Shown piece after piece: positions 1 to 51,310 of a stretch of 64,000 nucleotides of DNA (positions are counted from its first letter, which is position 1; each line of letters starts with the position of its first letter). The position numbers were made by a program, and so were the translations under genes. The stretch is from assembly GCA_964020155.1 (NCBI GenBank), contig OZ026548.1, forward strand, positions 2,282,397 through 2,346,396, in the 5' to 3' direction. A model generated the notes under the pieces. It was not told where the DNA came from. It was given only the letters and a program-made list of their open reading frames with translations, and ran no database searches. Source of the DNA: Chondrilla cf. caribensis (Eukaryota; Porifera; Demospongiae; Chondrillida; Chondrillidae).

Positions 1-21
1 GTACATGAGTGCACATCTCAC

Positions 22-3000
22 CAGGCGATTCAAGTGCTCATACAATTGTGTACTTTGTGGACGCTTCTTTGGGTCATCTTCCAAACAGAGAATAACAAGT
101 GGCTTTAAAGGATGGTCCTGTGGCAATTTGGAGAGATCATTACCACGGCGAAGAACCTCCTTCACTGACCCGATGTTGATTGGAACCACAACAGGCGACT
201 GCTGGGTAGCCACTTCTAGCATCAAAACGCCAACAGAGAAGGTATCGATTTTTTCGTTGTATCGACAGTCTTGTCGAAGCGCTTCGGGTGGCATATAGGT
301 AATCGCTCCCGGACCAAGCGAGTTGAAATACACCGCGGTGTGATCTTTCAGTCGAGACTGACCGAGGTCACCAATCTTAACAACGCCATCCTCGGTGATC
401 ATGATATTTTTGTCGTTAAGGTCTCGATGAACGATTGGCTTTGGGAGAGAGTGAAGGTAGCGAAGTCCTCTAACGATGGACAGACATATTTCAATCGCTT
501 TTTGTCGACTAAGCTTCTCTTTATTTCTCAGCAAATACTCCCGAAGGTTTTCCTTCATCCTTTCCATTACAAGAATCGGTTCACCGGTTTCTTCATCGTG
601 ATAAGCGCCGTAGAACTTGACGATGTTAGGATGGTTGGCCTTTTCGAGGAGCTGACATTCTCGATGAAAGCTGCTTATGAGATTCTCTTCGGTTCCCTCT
701 GCTTCAAGAAGTAGTTGGTGAACTTTTTTCACGGCTACCCACTGGAAATAAAAAATCTGTTTACTAGATGAAAAAGATCTAAAAATAAGTCATTTTGGAA
801 GCTAACTGTGGTGAGACAATATATTGCTAGAAATAAGAACTCCTGTTCTGCAAATCAGTTTTTCCATCTAGATTCAAGTAGGTCATGTACTAAAATCATT
901 TTTTTAATTTTAGTATTGAATCTTATTATTAGAGATCAATATTGTAAGAATCTAAATTCAGCCAAAATGCATGTGTTTTTAGGCGTTGCCAACATAGTAT
1001 CAATAATGAGATTAAAATAAGAGAAAAACTGTGAAGTAAAATTAAATAATACTTGTGTAAATGATCAAAAATGAGTTCCAACAGAAAAGGATGCGACTTT
1101 CAATGCAAATAGAGTGATACCCGAGCATGGATGGTCACTGTCAAAACTACTCTGTGAGTCTGAGATTTCCATCACTGCCCGGCCCTCTCCATTAGCAACT
1201 GCTCTGAAAAGACTGGTGTATGCAACAGAGCACTTTCTCCTTGCTTAAATCCCTAGCAGTTCCGTCTGCAGGAATTCCATCACTTCCGTCACCTCACTAG
1301 AAAACTTCAGATGGTGTACGTGGCAAAACGCAGTCAAAATCAGTGCCATGTTGGCAATGTTGGACCTCAGAGGGATCCTCAACATGACCTTTTGGTCACA
1401 CATCAATACATCAATGTACTGTCCTCCATTTCATCCAGTGAGCCAAGCACGGCTATACATAAGGGCCATGTTTAGCTGGTAACCTCAGCTTACAAATTAG
1501 GTCCAGTGACTGAAAGTAGAAACAAAAGGGACTGTAACAAGCATTCCAAATGCACACACAATTTATATATATCTGACCTCTTCAATGCACAAAATGTGTG
1601 CCAACCACTCGGCAATGGACAACTTTGAGCGCTTAGGCTTTAACTTGGACACAAGCATCAATAGAGAGTCCATTTCTGTTAAGGATTACACAAATTATAT
1701 ACTGTAACATTACACTCAAGCACACTGACATGCAATCTGCATGAGCAACACTAAACATACCATGTACGAATTCATTCTTGCAAGGGCAGAAATTAAAACT
1801 GACAATACAGACACCAAGCAGTCCATCCACTTTTTTGAACATTGCGAAATGCTTCGAGAAACGAGGATGTCGTCTCAAACCTCTTTCCATGCTTGTGGAA
1901 AAGTTCTTGAAGCAACTGTATAGTGAGAAATGCAACTATACATACTACCCTCATGTACTGTATAGCAGACAAATTGCACTTACAAACAGAGAGATCTTAA
2001 AGGAAGGATATCAATGACATCCACAATCTTCTTGTATGGGATTCCTCTATGTTCAAACCAGGTAAGTTGTTGAGGTCTCTGGATGCATAATCATGGTTTA
2101 GCTATGTCTCAACAAAGCAAATATGTAGTTAAACAGACGTACCTCAGGAACTCCCGTGACAGCCAAACCTTCTGGATCATCGAGGCTTTTAGGGGCCAAG
2201 TTGAAGAGCATCTTGTCCAGTCTTCTTTTTCAGCTGGTATTGGCAAAAATTTTGTTAATGAGTACGTTCCCAAAACAGAATCCATCCGTTTACCATCCAA
2301 CAGATGTAATGCCTATAAAAGAATCATTACTAGAGAGTCCATCCACGTACTTTCTAGTTCCTTGTCTTCAGTTTCGCTGAGAATTCGAGACGATAATAGT
2401 TGCTGTTTCAACTCCTCTGGAGTAAATGAAGACTTCTAGGCATTCTTCCGGCCATTTTCGAACCTCGCACGCGGCAAATTTGAGAGAAGGAACCAATCAA
2501 ATGAACTTCCGCTGAAACGCGCACGTACGCAATCTGAAAATACGGCATTAAAGTTTCATTTCAAGATTTGCAAATACCAGACAACTGGAAGTTAGCTGGC
2601 AGTGGAAGTGGATCTTACATTGAAACAGGAATGTCTAATAATTATCATAAAACAAATCTTGATACGAAATAAAATCACTAACTTTAAGTTTCTTTCTATT
2701 ATTGAGTTATGGTTTATGTAAGAGGACTGGAAGTAAGATTTAGCCTTGACACTGATCTTAAAGTGAGACATTGAGTCATCTAGGTTTTAGTTTGGTGCTC
2801 CTGGTGATGAGATTGGAGTTTCAATACAAAATTTTTACATCTAGCTACAAGGTTATCCTTCTTCTTTAAAGATTAATTTCATTAGTTTGGTCTGAATACA
2901 AGATTTTTTATTTCCAGTGCCGGTTGACCGTTTAGTTCTCCTTCATACACAGTCCCCCACGCACCTCGATTAATCTCTCTTCCGATGGTCAATGTAGCTG

Positions 3001-3052
3001 GCTTCGGTGGGAAAAGACTCTCCACTGTTATACGACGGTGGGAGGCAGCCAT
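22..3052 (-). CDS. TKL-like protein kinase (kinase 1), partial, split by a transposon
   Basis: The kinase domain is read on the minus strand. The N-terminal part lies at 3052-2920 (start at 3052-3050, Met-Ala-Ala) and the rest at 739-22, ending at a possible donor (G|GTGAGA) at 21. Visible motifs are a glycine loop RGAWGTV, the lysine motif VAVK at about 737-726, catalytic HRDLNDKN (HRD codons 429-421), GDLG at 372-364 and MPPEAL. All catalytic residues of an active kinase are present and 739-22 has no stop codon. It is close to kinase 2 at 50462-51310 along its whole length. The CACTG element at 740-2919 sits between Gln-Pro and the VAVK motif. If ankyrin exons follow, as in kinase 2, they lie left of the window. 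Frame continuity across the insert needs splicing (see findings). An upstream in-frame Met at 3094 is an alternative start. Confidence 0.75.
740..2919. mobile_element. DNA transposon with CACTG termini (CMC/CACTA-like) inserted in kinase 1
   Basis: The ends are a perfect 19-bp inverted repeat: CACTGGAAATAAAAAATCT at 740-758 and its reverse complement at 2901-2919. The dinucleotide CC at 738-739 is repeated at 2920-2921. Uninterrupted relatives at 5041-5065 and 51171-51190 show the kinase sequence joined across this point, so the 2180 bp are an insertion with a 2-bp target duplication. CACTG/CACTA ends with 2-3-bp duplications are typical of the CACTA/Mirage/Chapaev group. No transposase motif was recognised, so it is probably non-autonomous. 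It carries a multi-exon gene (1245-2211). Confidence 0.75.
1245..2211 (-). CDS. Unidentified five-exon gene inside the CACTG element (about 196 aa)
   Basis: Five minus-strand exons join with consistent phases: 2211-2143, 2078-1984, 1915-1761, 1675-1578 and 1418-1245, total 591 nt ending in TAA. Donors are good (GTACGT, GTAAGT, GTATGT; the fourth, GTCAGA, is weaker), and each acceptor ends in AG (CAG). The ATG at 2211 is the first in-frame Met; a TGA lies just upstream in that frame, but possible 5' exons at 2435-2351 and around 2316 cannot be excluded. The product is basic in the middle (GLRRHPRFSKHF) and ends in a leucine-rich helical stretch. No signal peptide or membrane segment is clear. 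An ETS-like CTTCCGG (2445-2451) and a YY1-like GGCCATTTTCG lie upstream. I do not recognise the family. It could be a host gene captured by the transposon or an element-encoded accessory protein. Confidence 0.5.
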
Positions 3053-4977
3053 TTGTGGACACGTCACAAATCGTACATTCCTCAGGATGAACATTCCAGC
3101 AAATGTACAAGGACACGCCTAATCACAGGTATCAAAACAGAAAACAAGCGGAAGATCAACCTGAAATAACGGACCTGCGGCCATCTTGAAACGACGATGT
3201 GTGGGGGGCGTGTCGCTTTAAACTGAGTGGCTGACGGAGAATCATTAATAATTTTTGGTAGTCTTACTGATGCTATCATCCTTTCGCTTGTCTTGTCGCT
3301 AGTTGATCAGTGTGTTTGGTCTCGCGTAGCCAGCCCCTTTTCCGACCGTATCCTCATTCGGGCGCTGGGCCGAGATGTTCCAAGTGACTTCGTAGGCGCC
3401 CATAATAAACGCCTGCCCAAGTTGACACCAGAACTTGTGCAATTGAACGCTTAGTATTTCTTGGTAAGATCAGAGGGTGAGTGTTATGAGTTGATATCGA
3501 AGCAGTTTGTGGTTGGATATACATAGGTAACCTTTGCACACTTGATGTGTGTAACTTTCGGACACCCTCACTGGTACCACTGTGTCGACTCGTAGGGTTT
3601 TCATTCTTGTCCTCTTTTTTGTTACAGTACTTGGCAGCCATTTTAATAGCAGCTTTCTATCTCTTGCATGCCCAGATTGGCATCTGTTGGTGGATGGTAA
3701 AGGTATTATACTTTTGCACATCAAATGTTACATTAATGAGGACAATGACCTAAGAAGTCACTATCTTTACTGCTGTCACTTGCAATCATTCATACATCAG
3801 CTTTTGATCGGCCTGGAGATTGTGTACACATGATGGTTATGTGTACCTACTTCAGATGTGACATTCATGACTCAACACTGGCACCACAAGTCACTATCTG
3901 GGCTGTCCTTACTAGCAGTGATTAGTATATGTGTCTGTAATTGATTGGCCTACAAGTTGAATAAAGGTATATGTCTGTATATGCAAGTAGTACAGTCTAT
4001 CATGGGGTCTTTTGGGGTTTACTGTGATTCATTTCATATTCACTTTTAATGGGAAACAAGAGATCCATAAATACCATATGTGATGTAGAGAATGTAATAG
4101 TTACCCCTGTGAATATACTAAGCATGATTTGGCTTGTCCATTGAAAATCAGAGAGCTTCATATTTAACACTATTATATACAGTTTTGTTTGAGAATAGGG
4201 TTAGAAATGCATGTAATTTTCAAGGTGTGTAACAAGGCACACAGCTGCACTTTCATTGAAAGCTGTTTTCCAACAATTGCAGACAGTTCACAGTGCAGTA
4301 AACAATGCACTGTACCCTGGCATCCCTTGATGTATGATTTTATCATAACATAAGTACCCCTTTCCCTACATTTGTTTCCTCCTGCTCACATTCTGATTCA
4401 ATTTCAACTGACTGACATTACAGAGACTCTTATTACTCTACGTTTTTGGGTGTGAGTGTGGTGTGTACTGGAACTATAGTAGCCCATGTGTTATATACCA
4501 GCAGTTCATTGTTTATATAACTACATATACACCAGCAGTGGTTTATATAACTACATATGCACCACCACTGATAGAGTCCCACTGTAATACATGTCATACA
4601 TTGTACAGGGTGGTGTGATTGCTATAGCTGCCTGTGATGATGACGTACGTACGTAGAAATGATGCATCTGCTCGTAGATATGAATTTGGTCTACAAGTAA
4701 CAGACCAGGATGAGGTTTGTATGCCTGGTATATGTGTATGGAAGGTATATAGGGCGTGGCATCCATTTAGGGACACCATGAATAATCGGACATCTGTACT
4801 AACCCGTGCGGAGGCCGTTTGTTACAATTCTTGGCTCACCCGATGGGCAGACAAAAATATCGTGGTATACCGAGAGAGAACTGGATTAACACTTCCTAAC
4901 AAAGTTACGATTGAAAATGTGAAGTGTCCGAAAATATATATTTTGGGACGGAAGGCATGTATTTTGGGACACTTTGG
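3053..4977. other. Intergenic region between kinase 1 and HEATR6-1
   Basis: No convincing coding exon was found here. A YY1-like GGCCATCTTG at about 3179-3188 lies just upstream of the kinase 1 start, consistent with a promoter. Open frames such as the 119-codon one at 4634-4993 show no recognisable domain and run into a kinase-derived fragment. Confidence 0.4.
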
Positions 4978-5160
4978 GATGAAAGCTGCGTAGGAGGCTC
5001 TGTTTGGTTCCCTCTGCTTTAGGAAGTAATTTGTGAACCTTTTTCACGGCTACCGGTTGACCGTTTAGTTCTCCTTCATACACAGTCCCCCACGCACCTC
5101 GATTAATCTCTCTTCCAATGGTCAATGTAGCTGACTTCGGTGGGAAAAGGTTATCAACTG
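4978..5160 (-). pseudogene. Kinase 5'-end fragment
   Basis: A third copy of the start of the kinase domain lies on the minus strand, with the glycine loop (RGAWGTV), GQPVAVKK and part of helix C, and then ends abruptly. It matches the region of kinases 1 and 2 around the transposon site and shows the uninterrupted junction (ggctaccggttgacc). A stretch of unrelated DNA follows at the 3' side. It sits antisense just upstream of HEATR6-1 exon 1. It is a duplicated fragment, not a gene. Confidence 0.8.
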
Positions 5161-5320
5161 TTATAGGTGGGTGTAGTGTCTATGGTGGGTGGAAGCATAG
5201 ATATTATGGTGGAAGGAAGCCATCTTGCGATCACGTGCACCCGGCCAACTTCGAGTTCCAGTTGTGCCATGTCAAAGCATTCAGCTGTAGATCGCGTCAT
5301 AGCTTACAGGAACCCGAAAA

Positions 5321-15312
<9,992 letters not shown>

Positions 15313-18300
15313 ATCTAAAATATCTACTGCTGCTCAAATTTTTTAACGTTTGAAAACTGTTGTTGATTAATCATGTACATATGCTGTATCAGCAATTTTT
15401 TTTCAATGTTGCTATGTACATACGTACGTACATGTGTGTGCTTGCATGTGTCACATTTGGATTTGTTCAACTCATGATTGTATGTATGTGTAATAATTCC
15501 AACAAAATTATGTTTTCTATTAAATCATCGTTGATTGATTTCTTGAATATTATGTGTATTATATTATAAAATAAAAGTGAGGTACATGGCTATATACGTA
15601 TTTATTACAAAAATTAATAATGACAGTCTGGAGAGGAAATGCAACAGCATTACCAGTACAGTGGAACCTCTCTATTACAAACCTCTGAATTGCAGAAACC
15701 TCGAGCTCTAGATCTATAATAAGGACACCATTCTGTGTCCCAGTGTAGTACTGTAGTGTATTAAGTGACCTCTGAATTGAGGACACCTCTGTAATAAGGA
15801 CTAAATTTAAGGTCCCAAAGTGTCCTACTGCATGTATAATATATGCAGTTAAGGGATCCCTGGAAGAGTGAAAGTATATATAATTGTTATGGTTGTGGAA
15901 TTACTCTTCTGTATAATATTATACTCATGTAAAAATGATTTATTAATTTTATATCATCATTAGTTTTAAGCAAAATCATAATAATGTTAACGTTAAAAGT
16001 TATATTGTGCATATAGTCTAAAATCAATTCTTATATATAATATTACTATTATATAATATTATTGATGTAAATGCATTGATATATTATACATACACGTACA
16101 TATTATTATAATAATGTATATTATAGAGGTCTATTGTTGTCTTTTTATACTACTTAATATTGTACATGTATATAGTATTGCTACATTGTATAATAACACT
16201 GAAGTGTGAATGAGTACTTGGTATATAGGGACATGGATGGGCAATATATATTGCTTTAATGGATTTACATTGCAGACATAACCCCCCTTCTCCTTTGATC
16301 TATGTGTCTTCTGCCCACACATCACGATACATGTAAACAGTACATCTACGTAAAATAAAATACATAGTTCAATCTGGAGGATGAGTGCACATGCATCATA
16401 CATGATCACTTATTACAATTTGCATAATACTGTAGCCTATGATTGTACATGTGTATGGATGACCCCATGCAATTGCAATATGTCAAGAATATCATATCAG
16501 GTCCAAAGATTGCGACTGTTAGCAGCTGTTCGATTCAGTGGCCATGAGGTATAATATTAAAATTTAATGATATTATGCATGTGATATGGTCGCTATTCAA
16601 GCAGTTCTACATCTATATAGGACCAATAAATCTCACGGGGCAGAAACATACGTATCAATCCCATCAATCTATTATAATTTTGTTTGCTCATTTCTTTGTT
16701 AGTTTATTGTTAATAATAATTACATACCATACCACTATAACAAAAATTAGAAGCATAACATTACAAAGCAATACAAACTACGTATTAATACAATAAAAAA
16801 TTATTAATAATAATTGTTTCTATTTTATTTCAAAATTCTGCAACTCTAATGGGAAAGAAATAATAATAATAGTTATAACACCCCAGTCCATGCAGTACAG
16901 TGGAACCCCTATAATCCGCCCCCCTGAAATACGGACACCGCGCTAAAACAGACGCATAATCTTCGAACCAACTTATTCCATATTGTAATGTATGTAAAGT
17001 GCCCCCTGAAAAACGGACTTTCATTATCCCGTAAAACGGACGGGAAAATATGAACCAGTGTATACAAATCAGTATTAACGTATACACAATAAAGCGGACA
17101 AACCGAAGTTTCTGAGGCTGTAAGATTTTCCCCAGTTTGTCCACCAATACCTTTGGTCCTGACAATCCATATGTGCAGGGGATTTCGAGGTGAAAATGTG
17201 ATCATTAGGAATTAAGTATTCGTTACGAAGACGATTAGGATTGTACCGTATTAGCTCATATCTCTAAGAAAATTGAGGTTTAGTTCGACGATGAAGTGGA
17301 ACCCCGGATTACGCCCCACGTCGTGCATGTCCATTACTTTGAATCCAAAGTGACACCTCTATAATCAGGACAATTCAAAGTAGTCCCCAGGTGTCTGGAT
17401 TAGAGGGGTTCCACTGTAGTATAAAAAATTAGCTACAGTAACAAATATTATTATTACTAAACTTATCCCTGGAAAAGGATTAACTTTTTTAACATTTGAC
17501 AACACAAGACAAAATTGATAGTTAACATTGGACACCTAGAAATTAATATACTATCATAATAATATGTGTGAAGTAAAAATAATTTTAAATTTAATTTTTT
17601 TAAATTATATATAATAATTAATAATTATATTGGTATGTGGTGAAGCATATATATATATATATATATATTATAATTATTAATAGAATATTATGTAGGTGAG
17701 CATATGAGTGATATTATATCGGCCCGTGAGTGCATATGTACTTACATGTCTGGCTATTGTTCTATGTCATTTTATTCTGTTAAGTTGTGAGAATAAAGTG
17801 TCTGATATTGTTCTAGCCCCTTTGGCAGTACATACGTACTCTAGGATCAACATTGGACATGATGCCCTCATAACTACACATAGTAACTTGCATCTGCTAC
17901 TTAAAAGTAAATTGTCATTGAAACCATGGAAAGGGGAGGAAAGTGTGAGGCTTGACTGTGTATTTAGGTAATTAGTATAATATCAATTGAATGGGTAAGG
18001 TCAGCACAAACCTTACAACTAGTACTTTTGTTGTCGTCTGAGGTACTCCACTACACTTGAATGACCCTTCTCTGTAGCCAGCATTAATGGTGTCTCTTTA
18101 TACTATGGAGAAGAGAAAAGACAAAGACTGTGATACTTGATTGATGGACAACTTCTGTATAAGAAGAATGAGTTGAAAGAAATTAATACACAAAACTGAC
18201 TGGGGACAAGCCTTTATAACTGCCTTAGATGATGAGAAGGCCCCATCCACCACCTTGGTCTGCATGCATAGTAGATATCAGTGAGAAATTGATCTGTTCT

Positions 18301-18377
18301 TACGCTTAGTCTAGGTGTGAACTGCAATTATAGTGATACAGAAGTAAAAATTGGAAAAAAATGAAAAAGTGAACCAT

Positions 18378-18378
<1 letters not shown>
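15313..18378. other. HEATR6-1 3' flank and AT-rich intergenic DNA
   Basis: The first part is probably 3' UTR (AATAAA at 15309). The rest is very AT-rich with no convincing exon. A fragment beginning CAGTGGAACCTCTCTATTA (about 15658-15830) is a relative of the pogo-type MITE at 16898. The 87-codon open frame at 17708-17971 has no recognisable domain. Confidence 0.5.
16898..17416. mobile_element. 519-bp CAGTGGAACC-type MITE (pogo/Tc1-mariner-like)
   Basis: Ends are CAGTGGAACCCCTATAATCC and the complement of CAGTGGAACCCCTCTAATCC, with TA at 16896-16897 and 17417-17418. The terminal CAGTGGAACC and TA duplication are typical of pogo-like elements. No transposase is encoded. Confidence 0.8.

Positions 18379-18439
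<61 letters not shown>
18379..18439. repeat. (CA)n microsatellite
   Basis: Pure CA dinucleotides over about 61 bp. Confidence 0.95.
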
Positions 18440-18441
<2 letters not shown>

Positions 18442-18645
18442 TGTTGTTTGTTGACACAGAACATTTGAGTGACTACATATCATTTCCTGAATGAACAGCA
18501 CTACAAATTCAGATTGCTTTCTCAGAAAGTTACTTGAGTTGAATGAATTTGCAAATTAAACAATGCTGTGACAATGAGTAACTGTAGTGAGCAACACATT
18601 CCAAATCATGTCATACATGCATGCTTGTTGTGTACGTGTACGTGT

Positions 18646-18647
<2 letters not shown>

Positions 18648-18706
<59 letters not shown>
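18648..18706. repeat. (GT)n microsatellite at the 5' edge of the retrotransposon
   Basis: A GT tract grown out of ACGTGT units, directly abutting the truncated retrotransposon reading frame. Confidence 0.95.
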
Positions 18707-18707
<1 letters not shown>

Positions 18708-21412
18708 TGACATAGCTGTGCAGAATGAAGGAGTCAGACTTGCACTGGATAAGGAGGCTACCAAAGCATGGAAGGAAACTGGGGAAGTTTGGGAGGCTGT
18801 GAACTCCCGAATTATCACAGCCCAACTGAGGATAACCAAGAGATGACAAAGACGACAGGGGATGCCAAGGGAGACATCAAACAGTTATGCTATCATTATG
18901 TCTGTGTATGCACCTACCGCAAAGGCCACTCCTGGTACTAAAAGCCATTTTCTGGCTGCACTACAAGACACACTGGACAAAATTGCACCCTCTGACATTC
19001 TTCTACTTCTTGGCGATTTCTTGGCGATCCAAATGCCCATGTTGGTAATCTGGGCTCAGAAGAGGATAACTGGCGAGGGACACTGGGAAAGTATGGAGTG
19101 GGAGAACGGAATCGGGCCGGAGAAGACCTTCTGGAATTCTGCGCCACAAATCAGTTATCCATCGTGAACACATGGTTTGAGAAAAAACCTTGCCATCTCG
19201 AAATGTGGATGCACCCGGGAACGAAGAAATCTCACATATATGATTGACTATGTAATAATGAAGAGCAGCCAACGTGTTTTATGCACAGATGTCCAGGTGA
19301 TGAGAGGGGCTAATTGCTGGACAGACCACCAGATGATCAGAGCAAAGATCAGGATGAGGTTTCCTCGCTGCAAATCCAACAGAGGAAATGGCCATGTTCC
19401 CATTGCAGTGCACCTTCTCAGTCAATCAGCATACCATGAAGCTTATCAAGACTGCCTTTGTTCAGAGTTACAAGTACACCAACACTCTGACAGTAGTTCT
19501 GTGGAACAGAACTGGGACACACTCAAAACCGGCATAGTCACTACAGCTGAGTCTTCCTTGGGTCACTCAAGGAGAAGACAACCTGACTGGTTCGAGGAGT
19601 GTGCTGATACTCTAGCTCCCCTAATTGAAGCCAAGAACAAAGCAAGGAACAAGATGCTAGCTGAGAACAGCAGAGCAAACCGCCAGTGTTTTAGAAGCCA
19701 TCAAAGAAAAGTGAAGAAAGCAGTTGATACTGCCAAAGAAACATGGGTGCGCAATGTGGCACGGGATTCTGAGGGTGCAGTGAAAAATGGACAAACGAGA
19801 TGGGACAGCATTAGGAAGCTGCAGATTGCTTATGAAGGCCGCAGACCAGTCAGGCCAAGAGTTTTAGTGAAGGAGTGTGGACAGCTGACTCAAAACCCAG
19901 ACAAAGTTATTTCAAGATGGCACAACCACTTTACAAAAATCCTCAACATCCAAAGTGAGTACAGGGAAGAAATCATCATGGATATGATGCAGAAGCCCAT
20001 CATATGGACATTCGATGACCCACCCACACAAGAAGAACTGGAGCTGTCATTGTGCAGGCTTAAGAAACGTAAAGCGGCAGGAAGGACAGGAATTTCCCCC
20101 GAGATGATTCTGGCTGGCCCCGTGGAACTCAGAGACAGGATTTTAACACTCATGAAACAGATATGGGTGGAAGGGACTGTTGTAAGAGACTGGAAAGATG
20201 CTGAGATTATCCCCATCCCAAAAAAGGGAGATTCGCGCATGTGTGACAACTGGCGAGGCAATAGTTTGCTTGATGTGGTAGGCAAATTCGAGCTAGAATT
20301 ATCAAAGAAAGGCTGCAACAAATTGCTGAAGACATCCTACCTGATTCGCAATGTGGTTTCCGGAGAGGAAGAAGATGCACTGACATGATCTTTGCTGCAC
20401 GACAACTGGTGGAGAAGACTCTTAAACACGACGATTCTTTGTTTGTCCTATATTTGTGGATTTGAGGAAGGCTTACGACTCTGTTCCAAGAAGTGCTGTG
20501 TGGACTGTTCTGAGCAAGTATGGCATCCCACCGACCATGCTAAACATCATCAAGTCATTCCACCAAGGGATGCATGCTACTGTGAGGATTGGCTCCACTA
20601 CATCTGAGAGCATTGTACACAACAGTCTGAGGCAAGGATGTACTTTGGCACCCTCTCTCTTCAAACTGTACTTCTGTGCCATGGTGACCAACTGGAGAGA
20701 TAGCTGTCCACAAGCAGGAGTAGATATGCTGTATAAACACGGAAGAAAGCTTGTTTCAGATCGTACAGCAAAGTCGAAGCTGCACTGTACTAAGATCACA
20801 GAATCTCAATTTGCTGATGATGCCACATTGTACACCACCACACGTAGGACATTTGAACACAGTACCAAAATGCTTGCTGATACAGCTCAGGAATGGGTAC
20901 TGACTGTAAATGTCTCCAAGACCAAAGGACTGACGTTGTGGGACATCACACAAGTAGAGAAACAGACCCTGTTGAGATAGGTGGTGATGAGATAGAGATT
21001 GTCACCGACTTCACCTACCTTGGCAGTAACATCACACAGGAGGGGCAACTGCAGAAGGAGCTGTCAGCTAGAATTGCCAAGGCTTCAGGGCATTTGGCTG
21101 TTTGTGAGAGCCTATCTTTAACAATCGAACCTTATCTACAGACTCCAAAAGATGCGTCTACAAGGCAGTAGTGTTGTCAACTCTACTCTATGGGGCTGAA
21201 ACATGGGCAGTGAAAGCTGTCCATGGCCACCTCAAGCGACTGAATGGCTTCCACAATCGTTGTGTCAGAACTATAATGGGTGTAACACGATACAAGCAAT
21301 GGACTGAGCGCATAACATCAAAACAGCTCTCTGCTGAATTTGGCATGAAAGGAACCATCACTGACATACTCAGATCATACTGTCTGCGTTGGCTTGGGCA
21401 CGTAGCATGAAT
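18707..21412 (+). mobile_element. Decayed non-LTR retrotransposon (AP endonuclease + reverse transcriptase)
   Basis: Endonuclease pieces at 18707-19270 include SVYAPT and LLLLGDF followed by a frame change; the active-site GDFNA is damaged. Further endonuclease sequence continues in another frame, and the linker and RT N-terminus are in 19177-20388. RT motif A (VDLRKAYDSVP) starts near 20455, motif B (SLRQGCTLAPSLF) near 20620 and motif C (FADD) near 20812. The C-terminal part (TDFTYLGS, YGAETW, RWLGHVA) spans 20978-21410 in two frames. At least four frameshifts or stops break it, so it is dead. The 5' end is missing. A (GT)n tract begins 60 bp after the frame ends. The APE-RT layout and the C-terminal YLGS/YGAETW block suggest an RTE-like clade, but this is uncertain. 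Antisense open frames are shadows. Confidence 0.85.
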
Positions 21413-21469
21413 GAAAGAGGATAGGATGCCTAAACAGCTCTTTTTGGGGAGTCTCTATAGACACAATAG

Positions 21470-21584
<115 letters not shown>

Positions 21585-21784
21585 CGTGTATGTATAACGT
21601 ATGTGTACACACTTGGAATGCATGTTGCCTGAAAGTGAATTGAAATGTAAAAGAGTTGTCCACCATTGGATCAACTAGTGAAGTGTATGGACTCATGATT
21701 GACTCACATCACACAGTGTCAGGTACATGCGACACTGAATGTGGAAACAACATACAGAATATACACATACACACAACAACTAAC

Positions 21785-51310
<29,526 letters not shown>

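Noticed and set aside
5..714. Plus-strand open frames over kinase 1 (and 50417-51193 over kinase 2)
   Set aside because: They are antisense to a recognisable kinase domain and have no similarity of their own.
2083..2439. 118-codon plus-strand frame in the CACTG element
   Set aside because: The minus strand explains the region with phase-consistent exons; this frame has no domain. A plus-strand CAGGTAAGT at 2059 is probably coincidence.
4634..4993. 119-codon plus-strand frame between kinase 1 and HEATR6-1
   Set aside because: No recognisable domain, and its end overlaps the kinase fragment.
19890..20321. 143-codon minus-strand frame in the retrotransposon
   Set aside because: Antisense to the reverse transcriptase.
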